Made by a program: the position numbers and the translations under genes
Notes under the pieces: model-generated
What the model was told of the DNA's origin: nothing
The model's input: only the letters and a program-made list of their open reading frames with translations
Databases searched by the model: none
Shown: positions 23,131 through 35,132 of the stretch, piece after piece
How the letters are laid out: each line of letters begins with the position of its first letter
Numbering within the stretch: position 1 is the first letter of the stretch
DNA from: Rutpela maculata
Lineage: Eukaryota; Arthropoda; Insecta; Coleoptera; Cerambycidae
Length of the DNA stretch: 64,000 bases
Reading direction: 5' to 3'
Assembly (NCBI GenBank): GCA_936432065.2
Contig: OW386287.2
Span: forward strand, 95,063,091 to 95,127,090

Positions 23131-23836
23131 AAAAAGCTACCGTATGCTATTTTACAAGTGTACCAGAAATTTTAAAAAAAATTACTTGGTTATAGTATGT
23201 TGATAAATAAAATAAATAAGCATAGAAACAATACATATATTTTTTAAATCAATGAAATAGCCGATTGAGCACTCTATATTATGTAGTAGTTGAACATAAA
23301 TTTAGAATCCATATTCTCTAAAATATTTGAAGGGAATTAAAAAAATTGTAGAACAAAAATAAAGATCGTTACTAATATGTTTAGAACGTTTGCAAATGTG
23401 TCAGATTGGCCGTAATAATAATTCGTACAATTTGAATAAGTTAGAAGATCAAAGTTATATGTAATTTAGGACATATTATAATATAGACTAACATTTAACA
23501 CAGTTAGGGTAGAAAGGTGTCTATAAAGTGACCACGGTCCGAAAAGGCCCTCTTGAGGTTTTACAGATAATTATTAGTAGGTGTAAATGAGGTTATACCC
23601 TAGGAGACACATCTTCATAATTATACCCATGTGATTAATATTATACTTCCCAAATATATTATTGGTCTACCTAAGGGAATCATTATAAGTATTATTTATT
23701 GCGAACTTGGACAATCATTATTAACACTTTTTTGATACATAAACATGGTTTAAACTCGACAACAACAGCAATTTAACATAAACATTTATATTAAGGACGT
23801 TTAGTCAAACTTAATCAGACATCAAAATATACTTAA
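23131..23836. other. Unassigned AT-rich stretch
   Basis: No gene, long inverted repeat or recognisable element seen. Confidence 0.4.
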
Positions 23837-24000
23837 TTACTGGTAGTCCAGAATTGTTTGACTATTTAAACTGAAATGACCCATAAATTATTTTCACGTG
23901 CTATTTGTATCAAAGCAGCATACAAATATTACGTGAAATGTCAAATGTGTAATTTCAGTTGAAACATGTGAATAGTCGACAACTGTACAGTGCACAGTAA
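23837..24000. mobile_element. Hairpin MITE
   Basis: 164 bp with arms of about 75 bp. The left begins TTACTGGTAGTCC and contains TTGTTTGACTATTT, AAACTGAAATGAC and TTTCACGTGCTATTTGTAT. The right contains ATACAAATATTACGTGAAA, GTAATTTCAGTT, AATAGTCGACAAC and ends GCACAGTAA. Confidence 0.8.
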
Positions 24001-24049
24001 CGTTTCAGATAAAAAAAAAATAATAATAATTTATTTCGATAGGTGATTA

Positions 24050-24500
24050 AGAGAGAATAACACTCTGCATAATAGGATACAAATACTACGCCCAACTATA
24101 GAAGTACTTCGGAAAAGGATGGAAATGTATACAATGGGAACTGGGGACATGTCCAAAATAGAGACCCAACACATCTACTGAAGAAAGAGCTAATACTGAA
24201 CAGCAACACCAAAAAAATAGGGAGACCATGCTACACGTCCAGAGGATCATGAACAAACTAGGAAAGGACCAAGCATACTGAGAAAGAAAAGCGAGGGGAA
24301 AAAAATAAATACCACAAAGAAATCGCAACGATATATACTCTACCAGAATCAGAAAATGAGAAATCAGAGACTTAGAGAAGAACTATAGAAGCAGAAATAC
24401 AGAAAGAGGAACATAAAAACTCCATATTACGACACAATACTGCCAATGCTGCGACATTTTTTTTACAAACACCTACAGATAAAGCCTGTTCGCTGATAGA
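24050..24500 (+). pseudogene. Non-LTR retrotransposon 3'-end remnant, copy 2
   Basis: A frame with GHVQNRDPTHLLKKEL and KKIGRPCYTSRGS resembles the extreme C-terminus of many insect LINE ORF2 proteins, where a YGH-x-x-RM segment is followed by GRP-x-x-x-W. The downstream part matches 6530-7030 and 26310-26625 (ATATACTCTACCAGAATCAG and AGCAGAAATACA). Stops interrupt it. Confidence 0.55.
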
Positions 24501-24660
24501 ATCCCGGTCATATAGGATAAGGAATATCGTCCGGAGCTATATCCTTCCTTGTCTTTATTGAAATATTGTTTGTACATAATCTGTAACGTAAGTTTTAATC
24601 TTTGTGGTCAAGTTATGACCGATGTGCGTCAATTTCTATTGTTCGACAGCAGTAGTACAT

Positions 24661-24779
24661 TGTAGTACAAGTGTGGCAAGGGCTTCATTCAAACCGATGT
24701 ATGAAAGTAGGAACACGAGCGCAGCGAGTGTTCCTATCATACGAGTATTGCAATGAAACTTGCCACATGTGTATTACAT
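24661..24779. repeat. Palindromic hairpin element with GC-rich loop
   Basis: The left arm TGTAGTACAAGTGTGGCAAG...TTCATTC...GTATGAAAGTAGGAACAC pairs with the right arm GTGTTCCTATCATAC...AATGAAACTTGCCACATGTG...TTACA. The apex is GAGCGCAGCGA at 24717-24727. Confidence 0.82.
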
Positions 24780-24879
24780 ACTATTTTGTCTATGGTTGTG
24801 AAGTTATTTCCATTAAAGTTTTTCAAAATTTTAAATTTGTGAAGATGAAATCGAGGCGTGTGGCAAATTCTTTGCCGCA

Positions 24880-25045
24880 CGGCATGTGGCAAAGTGACAT
24901 TTTGAAGTTAGAAAATTTGAATTTCAACAAAATTGTACAAAAAATTCTAGCCGCAAGGCGTGCGGCAAAGTGATACTTTTCCCAGTCACTTTGAAGTTAG
25001 AAAATTTGACTTTTGACACAATCGTAGCAAAACCAATTTGCGTAA
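24880..25045. repeat. Two tandem units of about 85 bp
   Basis: Each unit contains TGxGGCAAAGTGA, TTTGAAGTTAGAAAATTTGA and an AATxGTAxxAAAA end. They lie between the hairpin at 24661 and the transposase fragment. Confidence 0.7.
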
Positions 25046-25189
25046 CGCGTGTCGTTGTCGAATGCGGCTGGCGATTCCAGAGGCGGGTCGATTTTCTCGG
25101 AAGTCGGGTATAGCAGATATAGTGAACTTATTTCAATTAGTGCTTAAGAGGGCAATTTTAGTCTTGTTCTATTGTTAAAATAGTAAACA

Positions 25190-25960
25190 TGCGTCCTAGT
25201 GAATTTTTAAATTCGCAATCACAGCGGCTAAAAACGACAAAGAAAATGTGGAACCTCAAGCTTCGGTTAAACGGAATCGTCAAAAGTCCAAAACAGAGTT
25301 ACACGATTCTGTAAAATATGAAATAAAAATGTCATCTGAAAATTTGGAAACGTGACTGACAGAGAGACTTTTGCCGGCTTTACTAAATCCAAGCATTATT
25401 GTTTTAGATAATGCTAAGTACCACTCTCGAGTTGAAGAAAAACAACCAACCCGATCTTGGACGAAATAAAACATACAAACATGGTTAAGGACCAAAAACA
25501 TAGATTTCAGTGATACCGGTTAAGGACCTAAAACATAGATTTCAGTGATACCGCATTTAAAGCTGAATTGCTCCAAACAGATGGAGCTGACAGAACAGAG
25601 CAACACTATGTTGTCGACAATTTAATTAGAGAGCATGGACATGAAGTACTGCGGCTTCCACAATATCACTGTCAGTTCAACCCAATAGAACTTGCTTATG
25701 GAATTTGTAAGGAGTATTACGACAAAGTCATCAGGAAAGATGGTTTTAGTGACGAAGCAGTTCTTGCTATGTGGAATGAGGCTTTATCTCAAGTATCTAG
25801 CTCAATTTGGTCCAAGTATGTAAATCACACAAATAAATTGATTTTAGAGACGTTTGATCCAGAGGTTCATACTGAAGAAGTTGTGCCACTCATTATAAGT
25901 GTTAATAATGAAAGCGACGATGAGGACTCGGAAGAATTATACATTGACGGAGAAAACTAA
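25190..25960 (+). pseudogene. IS630/mariner-type DDE transposase, C-terminal half
   Basis: From ATG 25190 a Lys/Gln-rich N-terminal piece (KENVEPQASVKRNRQKSKTE) leads, after loss of the middle of the protein, into ERLLPALLNPSIIVLDNAKY, which carries the second catalytic Asp (LDNA-x-YHS). After a 36-bp local duplication, the frame from 25568 to the stop at 25960 is open and reads EHGHEVLRLPQYHCQFNPIE, carrying the third acidic residue (NPIE), and then an acidic C-terminus. The first catalytic Asp block is not seen. The YHCQFNPIEL spelling is typical of IS630-like transposases common in insect genomes. A TAA ends it and an AT-rich tail follows. Confidence 0.8.
25485..25555. repeat. Two tandem 36-bp copies inside the transposase
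   Basis: TTAAGGACC(A/T)AAAACATAG and ATTTCAGTGATACCG occur twice in direct succession, adding 36 bp that should be absent from an intact gene. Confidence 0.9.
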
Positions 25961-26309
25961 ATTTATTTATTTATCTTATAATAGGTATTTGTATTTTACT
26001 GCCTTATTTGTTTTATATAAGGTTCTGCAAAAAGATTTAGCTACAACTATTTAACTGTATTTATTTTGTATATTTGCTCTATCATATTTTTTACTTGAAA
26101 CCAAAATAATTCAATATTATAATTTATTTATTTAACTTAACTTACTATAAATTTACAATAGATATATTATATATGTTTATAATTTAATTTCCTTTAAATA
26201 AATCTAATTAAATACATCAAGTAAAATATAAAACAAAGCGACGCCACTGTGCATTCGAAAACACCAACGAGCCTACGGCATCTTAGTTCAGACGGTGGTG
26301 ACGTCACAC

Positions 26310-26625
26310 CGGGACTCTCTCAGCAAACAGAGTATATATGCTCTACCAGAATCAGAAGGGAGGAATCAGAAGACTCAGACAAAGAAGAAAATCTGTCAAA
26401 GCAGAAACACAAAAAAAGAGACTAGAAACACTCCACAATGCGGCAACGCATTTCACCAACACTTATACTGCCCAACCCACACGCTTGTACCATGCGTCAT
26501 GTGGCTCTCGCTACTGACAACAAGCGTGATCCAAATCCAACCCACCGTGGACGGAACCAGCTCAGGGAATGCAGCAATTCCTATCGCATGCTGGTAAATC
26601 AATCGGTTAATCAAATTGAATGGTT
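26310..26625 (+). pseudogene. Non-LTR retrotransposon 3'-end remnant, copy 3
   Basis: Matches copies at 6530-7030 and 24050-24500: ATATATGCTCTACCAGAATC, GCAGAAACACAAAAAAAGAG, GCATTTCACCAACACTTATA, TTGTACCATGCGTCATG and TGACAACAAGCGTGATCC. It ends in TAAATCAATCGGTTAATCAA. An intact-looking frame of 100 codons across it has no recognised domain. The shared right end suggests a LINE 3' terminus, or a SINE using that tail. Confidence 0.6.
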
Positions 26626-26699
26626 TAAACTATAACCCAGTATGCCTAAGAAATGGAAGTAAAAAACGATGACATTTTTTCCGTAGATGAATAATTAGA

Positions 26700-26912
26700 A
26701 GCATAACGCAAAATTAGAAAAATATTACATAGTCATAAATATAAACACAACACATATAGTAGACAACCACGAAACCCAAAGCCAAGTGTTGCACATTTAA
26801 AAAAACCGCAGACATACGTCCATACCCACCGACATTGTCAGTACCAGGGCTGGGGTCGAACCCAGTATACGACAGACAGTGCGCCACACTATATGCTTTA
26901 GCCGACTTAGAC
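26700..26912 (-). mobile_element. tRNA-derived SINE, second family
   Basis: On the minus strand, GTCGGCTAAAGCATATAGTG is followed by GTGGCGCACTGTCTGTCG (A-box-like) and then a good B-box GGTTCGACCCC at about 26849-26859. The body differs from the SINE at 7412-7762, so it is a separate family. The 3' limit near 26700 is uncertain. Confidence 0.68.
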
Positions 26913-28250
26913 ATTCAATTAATTAACAAATAAATCAATTCTGAGGTACTTTAACTTGGATTAATTTTACACCGAAAAGTTAAACAAACATAGAAAGTTA
27001 TAAACATTATTTTAAACACAAAACGCGAGTTTTGAATCGTTCTCTCAAAAACTATGAAAACTATTCTTTGAAGTCCTCAGATGATGGTTGAATTTTTGTC
27101 GATTTTTCTCGAAATAGAGCATTTACGGCTTACGGGAGCTGTATGTCGGATTTTCACGGCGCGCGCAAGCTAAAAACGACTGACTTGACGACAAAAGTTT
27201 TTCGAACCATTTTGACACATAATTCTATGCTCTACAGAGCATACCCTTTGTTAAATAGTTTTCGAGAAATTTAATAACTTTTGGTCAAAAATCAATCACG
27301 GTTATAGCATCCTAGACCTGACTCTTTATGCTGCCCGTTGTTCTTTATCGATTTATCGATTTAAGTACTTTTTAAGCAAATTAAGGACAAGTACCCTCTG
27401 TTATCTTTACTGGGACTTATTCCAATATTTTCTTTTATACATTTTGAAATAATATTCAATTTTTTAAATGTTCTTTAGAAACTATATGAGTTTGGAATTA
27501 GCATTAGATTTTACTTCCTCATCCAAATTCGAACATTTTTATTGTTCAAATAGGCTTGGAATGTCATGAAACATCGAGATTTTATGAAAAATTTAAAAAA
27601 ATTACCAAAAATTTACCTTATTTTTGTATAGAAATGCGCCAACCAATTTGACGTAACGCGGTACAACCATATCACTTTAACAGACTTGGAATTGACACTA
27701 TTGACAGCAAAGCTGGAGAAGGTAGAAGTGACTTTTTGGTTTTAATCAAATCACATTACAAAAATAGCGAAATAAATCGAAAAGACATTGACCCTATGCT
27801 AGTGAACTCTGCAACAACAAGTAGGAATAAGAGATATTCACTTAAACCCGTCAATAATACAAAAACACCAACTTCGGCGGTGCTTTGTACCTGCCAGTGT
27901 CGATCAGAAGCAAAAAACGCGGCACTTTGACCGCACCCGCCTGCTTCACTTTTTATGCCAATTAAGGAAATGTAAACATCTCCAATATGTTCTTTCACAA
28001 GTAAGTTCGTCGCCCCATTACTGACCTAGACAATAACAGTAGTGTATCTTCGTAAGTTTTAACAATTTTTAATATTCTAAGTTACCTCTGAGCATTATAA
28101 AATCTTGCAAGGGCTTTCCCACGTTGAAGACTAGTACACCATCTTATTATCCGCATATTATGATAAATCACGTTGTATGTTTTTAACGTGATCTGGAATT
28201 AGATTATATTTTCATCTTTTTCCGTTAAAGGGTTCGTAAATAGATAAATC
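26913..28250. other. Unassigned stretch with one open frame of unknown nature
   Basis: A plus-strand frame ending at 27930 reads RLGIDTIDSKAGEGRSDFLV and continues 50 residues further, but no family is recognised. The region around 27010-27360 has the repeated 'ctcgaaa ... ttttcgag' style of the foldback elements, without a partner inside the window that I could find. Confidence 0.35.
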
Positions 28251-28580
28251 AAGCAGGCATGAGTCCATAAAATCGGTATCTAGTATATACAAGGGAAGCT
28301 ATAAGGTCTCAAAAAAAATTTTTTGTTTGGTGTGTGTACAAGAACCAAAAACCTCAAAATATTTTTTCACTTCATCCACCCCACTACCACCCCCCTATCA
28401 CCACCCCCACCCCACTACCGATGTGGGATATCGTTTTATGGGTTTTGGGGTAGATGATTTCAAATATTATATTATTAAAGTTACATAAACAATTTTTTCC
28501 ACATACAAAATTTTTTCGTTGTGAGAGACTGATGGAAAATCTGGATGTGGAAGTAATGATTGCTTGGGCAGCGGTTTTTG
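28251..28580. repeat. Dispersed repeat, second copy (mate at 4-395)
   Basis: See 4-395. The two copies lie in the same orientation 28 kb apart. The junction of this copy lies between unrelated AT-rich flanks, and no target-site duplication was found. Confidence 0.8.
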
Positions 28581-28779
28581 TAATAGAAATACTCAAGCCC
28601 GAGAAGCATTACAAAAGGCTTGTTTACCTGCAATATTAAGCACGTATTTTAAATTCATAATGAAGAGTAGAATGCCACTTATTTGATTCATATTTTGCTC
28701 GAATACGGCAAAATTCCCTTTTAGGTTGTCTCACAGCGATTAGATATACTTACCTATATCTTTTTTATTTTTATTGCTC

Positions 28780-29405
28780 AAATAAGTATTCATAGTCGGC
28801 AATTCCCCATTTTCATTCGTTTCATAATGTTCTTGTTAAAAATAACTTAATAACATTATAAAGAAAAATTAGTGCACAGGTATCATCTAATCTACATAAT
28901 GTTCGTTCAAACCTGAAAGACATACTGCATATTACAGTTTCTATATTTTGTCCCTCTTCATATTTGTCGGCACTTAATAAAAAAACTTTAATAACATTTT
29001 GCTCTCAATTATAATAAAACATAGTTTATGTGGAACACCACAGTTTACACGCCTCTGGTGATCACTATGTATGATGGATATGGCAGAACTTCACTTCACC
29101 GTCTGCAATTTTCATTCGATTAATAATGGTTATTTAAATTAGACGATGTTAAACTAATATTCTTATTAAAAATTATCGTAATAACATTTTTAAGGTAAAT
29201 TGATATTATGTAAAGTTTGTTCAAACCTGAGACGTAGTTTAGATATTGTATTTTTTTATCTACTTAATCAAAATAGTATCACCTTAGTATAATTTTGCTC
29301 AAAAATTATAATAAAACAAAGTGTATGTAAAATATGACAGTTTACGCTGCTCTGACGATCAGCCGCATGCGGATACGGTCCAATTTCAATTCAATATAAT
29401 CTGGC
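28780..29405. repeat. Two diverged tandem units of about 310 bp
   Basis: The units begin near GCAATTCCCCATTTTCATTCG and GCAATTTTCATTCGATTAATA and share GTTCxTTCAAACCTGA, TTTTGCTC...AATTATAATAAAACA and ACAGTTTACxCxxCTCTGxxGATCA. An inverted third copy is at 20880-21190. Confidence 0.6.
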
Positions 29406-30104
29406 ATGCGGTATTACATGTTTCAAATTTGAAAATAAATTGGGTCTAACAGAAGTTATTGTATAGACAAAAAACGGTCTACACACGCACACACACGTAG
29501 ATATTTTTTATTCAATATTTGAGTAAGTATGTACGTCTTATAAAATTAATTTCTGTCCAACATTTTTTTTTCTATATCTTTTTTATATATATACTTAATA
29601 ATAATGATTATTATTTATTAAACAAAATATTTTAATATTAGAAAACATTGTTTTCTTAATATTTTGGCGATATAGTTTAACCACTCACTTTTGGACATTG
29701 CGCCAAATTGTGTATTAAATGTTGGACCAATATGTAATTTTAAACAGGTAATTACTTATATTTGAATAAAAAGCTATTTTGCATTTTTTAAAATCTCGTT
29801 TAATAAAAATTTTGTCGGTATGGAGAAATGTTTACATTTATTATTGGTTTATTAGAGTGAGCCAAAGTTTTTATTACTTATTGGACCAATATATCTTTTG
29901 GACCAATATTAGTGCCCTACTTAGATAAAATTTTACTTACAAAATTGCGAATAAGAAGACAAAATGTCTATCTGACGTATCTCTGTCTATCATCTGTCGT
30001 GTGTCTTTCATCTGTCTGCCGTCTGTCTATCGCTTAATACCAGAGGATAAGGCTTGTTTAGTTTCTCGCAGAGAATACCCATATAGCATTCGACATGATA
30101 TGTA
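29406..30104. other. Unassigned stretch
   Basis: No gene. A short run of CTGTCT-type repeats (29990-30030) is present. Nothing else is recognised. Confidence 0.4.
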
Positions 30105-30490
30105 TATACCGTTTAGGTCCATAATATGAAAAATATATACCGTATTAGAATGGTATATCTATAAAATATACATGGAGGATATATTCTGTTCTGTATGTAC
30201 TTATAATACACACATACGTATTTTTATTTTGTTGCATATACCTACAATATACTAGTATATGAATATTGTTTTATGTATATACATACGACCTGCCATTATG
30301 TATATGTTTCATATGTGCATATCCAGTACATACCAACAAGTATATATTTTGTATATGCCTAAAACATATATACCTAAGACATACTTGCCTGTATAATATT
30401 TAATATGTATATACCTGCTACATACAAATATGCATATATTCCGCATATACCTACCACCTAAGTACATAGTTAGGACATACTTTTGTATGT
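30105..30490. repeat. Degenerate TATATACCTA-type low-complexity tract
   Basis: About 385 bp built from irregular variants of GTATATACCTA, TACATA and CATATA, probably a decayed minisatellite. Tyr/Ile-rich minus-strand frames here are compositional. Confidence 0.7.
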
Positions 30491-31543
30491 ATACCGGGTG
30501 ACACAGGAGATATGTAACACCCCGTAGCATGTTTATTTAAAAAGATATTGTTTTGAAATTTGGTAGACTTATATAATGTGTAATTGTCCTTTTTTTGGTA
30601 TAAACAAGAAAGGAGGGGAGCCATGGGGCCCGCCCCCCCCCCCAAGCCGTCCTCCATGAACCAAAAATTAAGACGCATAATCTCTATCAGTACAAAGCAG
30701 TATTTAAACTATCCATTGAAATAAATATTTTGTAATTAATGCCAATATTTTCTAGTAGAGGAATCTATACACATCCGTTTACAACAATTTTCTGAAAAGT
30801 TTTCCTCATCCTTTGGAGAGGTCGGATCTATTGCCCCCCCAGATGAATTTTCTGGATGCGCCACTGATCTACTTCCTTATTTTAAATGGCACCCTGTATA
30901 TATTTTTTTCCTATCTGATTCTACTTAAATTTCTCTTTTCAACTATGTATACCAAGATGACATTCGTTTTTAAAATGGCTGCTGAAAACCATTTTATTGC
31001 ACTAAGTCAAGTTGGCTATGGAATGAAATGTGGCGGTAATTAATGCTTAATATGCTGCGATATCAAAAGAACCCTGGTACACAATTTTGTGTTTCATCGT
31101 AGCGATACAACCTTTTTGGGGGGTTATTTTTCAAATTTTCCAACTTCATAAACTGAGGAAGCCAATTCTGTAAATAATTAAATAATAATTCCTCCAAAAA
31201 ATTAATGAGCGGAGGGAAGAAAATCTAAAAAAAATTCTTCAAAAGAAATTGCCAACTTTAGGTCTCAAATTTCCAACTTTTGCCAAGTCTGAAAAAGTTG
31301 GGCGGGTAACGTACTCCCTTCGCTACGGCCCTGTATATTATAATAATTCGTACAGTTTAATAAGTATCTTTATTCCCTTTCCTTTTCTACAACATGACGT
31401 CTATAATATGTACAAAATAACAATTGTGAATTGCCGTAATTTTTGCCATTTTTGCAGACGGCAACTTATAGTGAGGCTTAACGTCGAATTTCGCGTTAAT
31501 ATGGACACACCTGACAAAACCACCAAATTTTTTCCAGATACTA
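30491..31543. other. Unassigned stretch
   Basis: No gene or mate repeat identified. Phrases such as CACCCTGTATATATTTTTTT at 30890 look like a mariner-type terminus, but no partner was found. Confidence 0.35.
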
Positions 31544-31855
31544 GTTAAGTACGTAGCTTTCAATTTTTTATAGGAACCAACTCCTCCGTCGGCCATCTTG
31601 GATTTTATAGCGACCATTTTATAGCGACCAAATATAGGTACATCAACAATATCTCGACTTCTAAATCACTTAGGACCACAAACTTGTGTCTAAGTAAACA
31701 TGTTTGGGGTCAGAGAATATAACTACACAATTTTTAAATGTATCACACTATATATTTATTCACTAATATATGACCAATTGCAAACTATTCACCGATGAAC
31801 TGTTTTGTCCGGTGTGCCCACATTTTCTAATATGTTTTTTCATTTTGTTTCAGAT

Positions 31856-32257
31856 TGAATTATAATACAATATTGGAACAAGTGCATGATCTGTCAGAAA
31901 ACAACTTCAGAAAATCTAAAATGTCCACTCAATGCACATGGAATCGAAGACAAGACAACACCATACCGTCTTTCTCGAACAATATCAATTAGAAGCTTGG
32001 AGTCATTGCCACTGAAACTAAATTTTGGAAGCGACATGACTGCGGTTGAACTGACCCAAAACCATGGTGCATGGCAGAAATCTTGTTACGTCAAGTTCAG
32101 CAATTTGAAGTTGGATAGAGCTAAAAAGCGGGAAAATACTTCAGGAGGAGCACAACGGTGGAGAAACGATTCTGGCGTGAAGCGAGGGACAAAATGACGT
32201 GTTTGTAATGTCATGGAAGCGATGGACTTCTTCATGAATTTCGTACAGTTCATGCAA
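31856..32257 (+). pseudogene. N-terminal fragment of the dispersed family, left arm of element C
   Basis: After TTTTGTTTCAG at 31853 the plus strand encodes MICQKTTSENLKCPLNA, then LTQNHGAWQKSCYVKFSNLK and RAKKRENTSGG. CxxC followed by W-x-K-x-C-x-x-K-F is the beginning of the family's N-terminal Cys/His region. The open part runs to 32197, after which homology to the other arm (LLHELRT region) continues in a shifted frame until about 32257. The His of the usual WH-K-C is Gln here. Confidence 0.68.
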
Positions 32258-32315
32258 CTTTGAAAATTTAAAGTAGGAGTCCATATTCCACACAGCTCCA
32301 CAAGTGCTGTAGCCT

Positions 32316-32875
32316 TTATCTGACTTTCCTCTGCAGATACTCTAGTTTTCTTAGGTGAGACCGGTAGCGATTTCTCAGTGCTGTATAAAATTGCAGATGA
32401 TATTTGGCGTCAAGGGCAATGAGATCACGATCTTCTAATGCTGCCAATAACTGGGTATCTTGCAGTTCTGTTGCCATTTTTAGTATGCTCGTATCAGCTG
32501 TTAATGTTCGTAATTCATGAAGGAGTCCATAGCTTCCACGACATAACGAACATGCCATTTTGTCACTCGCTTCACGCCGGGTTCTCCCCAGTTGTGCTGC
32601 CTCCTGAAGTATTTCCCCGCTTTTTAGCTCTATCCTACTTCAAATTACTGAACTTAACAAGATTTATGCTATGACATGGTTTTGGACAAGTTCAACCGCA
32701 CCCATGTCGCTTCCAAAGTTTAGTTCCACTGGCACTGACTCCAAGCTTCTAACCTCATTGATATTGTTCAAGAAAGACCGGTATGGTGTTGTCTTGTCCT
32801 CTGTTCCATGTGGATTGAAAGGACATTTTATATTTTCTGAAGTTGTTTTCTGACAGATCATGCACTTGTTCTAAT
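32316..32875 (-). pseudogene. N-terminal fragment of the dispersed family, right arm and spacer of element C
   Basis: The minus strand from about 32861 gives MICQKTTSENIKCPF and RSLESVPVELNFGSD. After a decayed junction the frame 32558-32316 gives MACSLCRGSYGLLHELRTLT, LQDTQLLAALEDRDLIALDA and AKYHLQFYTALRNRYRSH. The CxLC...LHE...A-EL-D-LL-L-DLIA-(E/D)AKYH-x-C-L-NR spelling is, from memory, a recurrent N-terminal feature of uncharacterised animal proteins that also carry HAFTGCDTTSA. Here the Cys expected after AKYHL is Phe. The product's role is unknown; the paired Cys/His suggests metal binding. Two frame breaks and several stops make it non-functional. Confidence 0.7.
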
Positions 32876-33329
32876 CCATTTTGTATTACAATTCAATCTG
32901 AAACAAAATAAAAAAACATATTAGAAAATGTGGACACAACGGACAAAACAGTTCATCGGTGAATAGTTTGTAATTGGTCATATATTAGTGAATAAATATA
33001 TAGTGTGATACATTTAAAAATTGTGTAGCTACATTCCCTGACCTCAAATATGTATACTTAGACACCAAGTTTGTGGTCCTAAGTGATTTAAGAAGCTGAA
33101 ATATTGATAATGTACATATATTTCAAAATGGCCGCTATAAAATCCAAGATGGCCGACGGAGGAGTTGGTTCCTATTAAAAATTGAAAGCTACGTATCTAC
33201 AGTTGATTGCATATATCTATAGGACAACATTTTTAATATTGTGTAAATTGGCTTTTAAAATAGACCTCAATTAAATATAAAAATAGTTTTAATTTCTGTC
33301 ACTGTCATTATTAATTGAAATGTATGACG

Positions 33330-33956
33330 CGTTATGTTTGTTATTGAGAGCTCGTATTATTGGGTTACTGGAGGATGTATGGACAATACAAGCTACAGCT
33401 ATTCATCTAAATGTAAATAAAAAAATACAATTTTAAAAATAAAAAAAAGTGGGAACAAGATGGAACTATTGAAAATGTTAGGGACTGGAAGGCAAGAAAT
33501 ATCAAATGAGTAAGATGTTGTTTAATAATGTTTTTGAAATAGCAAGAACTGCAATAATAGATTCAAACTTTCCAGGATCGCGTTCCACAGTGTCTCGACG
33601 AATTAAAAAGACGGATTTGAGAAATAGCGTAGCTGCAAAAAAGTATTAATGTTGAAAAAGACAGGCGAGAGTAATATTTGCACTAAATAATATATACAGA
33701 GATATGGGTTATTGCAACAAAGTCATTTTCACAGACGAGAAGATATTTCAATCTACACATAATAGTCATATTAGAGTGTAAGTATTATGTTACCATCAGT
33801 TCATCAATTATTCCAAAATGATAACTTTGTATTCCAGCAAGATAACTGTCCAATCCATATTGCCATAACTGTTCGAAGCTGGTTCCAAACAAATAACATT
33901 GAAACTATGAACTGGCCTTCTAAGAGCTCTGACCTAAACCCCATCATTAGTTAGGG
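33330..33956 (+). pseudogene. Tc1-like transposase, degraded
   Basis: The pieces are ARIIGLLEDVWTIQATA (N-terminal helix-turn-helix), FPGSRSTVSRRIKKTDLRNS, NKVIFTDEKIFQSTHNSHI with the first catalytic Asp in TDEK, FQQDNCPIHIAITVRSWFQ with the second Asp, and MNWPSKSSDLNPI. In the last block the catalytic Glu/Asp that normally follows NPI is lost (it reads IIS then stop). Several frameshifts are present. The block spellings fit Tc1-type DD34E transposases. No terminal repeats were found around it. Confidence 0.82.
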
Positions 33957-34377
33957 TTGCATTTTTAACGCTTTTAGGACGAAAATTTTTAGGATGCTAA
34001 CTTGCTAGTAGATTTATACATTTCTATGCCCCGTCGGCTTAATGAAGTCATCCAAAGTAATTGCTCTATGATAAAATGTTAAGGTGGCAATATTTTAATT
34101 TAATTATTAATTAAAATGTTAAGATATTTTGAAATAAAAATAATTAAATACTGTTATTTATTCAATAGGATATTTCAATTAATTTTAACCTCCCATAACT
34201 TTGATCCTTTCAAACAAAAGTACATTGAGCTTTATATATAGTTAGTATTCAGTTTATATATTTTAGTTATTACTTTGACAGAATTTTGTCCCATACCAAA
34301 TGAAATATATGAAATGGTAGGTAGGTTTATACAACTAAAAATGTGTCCTATACAATTTTGCAACCAACTGTACCTGG

Positions 34378-34822
34378 AAAAAAGCACAATGTTAAAAATA
34401 GCTGATTTTTGGCCCCTATCCCGGAACGCATAAAACCCAAAGAAAATGGTTGAAAGAGGCTCAATATTAATAAAAATACGTGTTCGTGGTACCAAAAGCC
34501 TGGGGAAATTTTATTTCACCCCTAAAAACATAAAAACAACCACTAAAATGCTATAAATAATAGCTTACACTGAATGTGAAAATTATATTTATTTTATGAT
34601 AACTATTAGGTATCGATTCAATAGAGATAACAAAAGGTTAAAACTACCCCTATCCACACCTTATTCGGGGGATGGAACGTTATACCAAGCATGTAATATT
34701 AAAAAAATAGGTACCAAAGTGATTAAGAATGTACAAAATGATTTTTTGATATTAGTTGAGCCAGACCTTCAACTGATCCGACCTCAGCATTCCTATTTTC
34801 AAAAATAACCCCTATAAGGGTT
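34378..34822. repeat. Dispersed repeat (inverted mate at 49995-50440)
   Basis: Inverted copy of 49995-50440 over about 440 bp: ACAATGTTAAAAATAGCTGA, GGCCCCTATCCCGGAA, GGTATCGATTCAATAGAGAT and AAGTTGAGCCAGACCTTCAA-type sequence recur. No coding content. Confidence 0.88.
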
Positions 34823-34939
34823 ATAATAAAAAATAAATAATAAATTATTATATTATTATTATTACATTATTATATACATATATGTAGGAGTAATTATATA
34901 TAATTGCATTTTTAGAAGAATGTTTATTAAATCTTCAGA

Positions 34940-34966
34940 TTATAATAATAATAATAATAATAATAA
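34940..34966. repeat. (AAT)n microsatellite
   Basis: About nine ATA/AAT trinucleotides in tandem. Confidence 0.9.
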
Positions 34967-35132
34967 TGTTTATTTGGAATTAAAAGATTACACAATGTAA
35001 CAATAAAGATGTTTACCAAATAAACACTCAGGTTTCGCAGAAGTATTCTAGTGACACTTTTTGAGTGTGTGAAAGTGTGCGATTTTGAGTGTGTGAACAT
35101 TTAATTTTTACACTATTTAATATCTATCTATA

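Larger units (their letters stand above)
31544..33200. mobile_element. Foldback element C carrying the N-terminus of the dispersed family
   Basis: Arms of about 710 bp (31544-32257 and 32490-33200) surround a 230-bp spacer. The outer ends read GTTAAGTACGTAGCTTTC and GAAAGCTACGTATCTAC. Landmarks shared by the arms are CCAAGATGGCC(G), TGTCCGGTGTGCCCACATTT / AAATGTGGACACAACGGACA, and ATGATCTGTCAGAAAACAAC. A non-coding outer part of about 300 bp is followed in each arm by an acceptor-like TTTTGTTTCAG and then coding sequence that runs toward the centre. The coding sequence therefore exists twice in opposite orientation, and the minus-strand version continues through the spacer. Confidence 0.88.

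Noticed and set aside
26820..26905. Possible functional tRNA gene on the minus strand
   Set aside because: Good B-box only; stem pairing is poor and the sequence continues into a SINE-like body.
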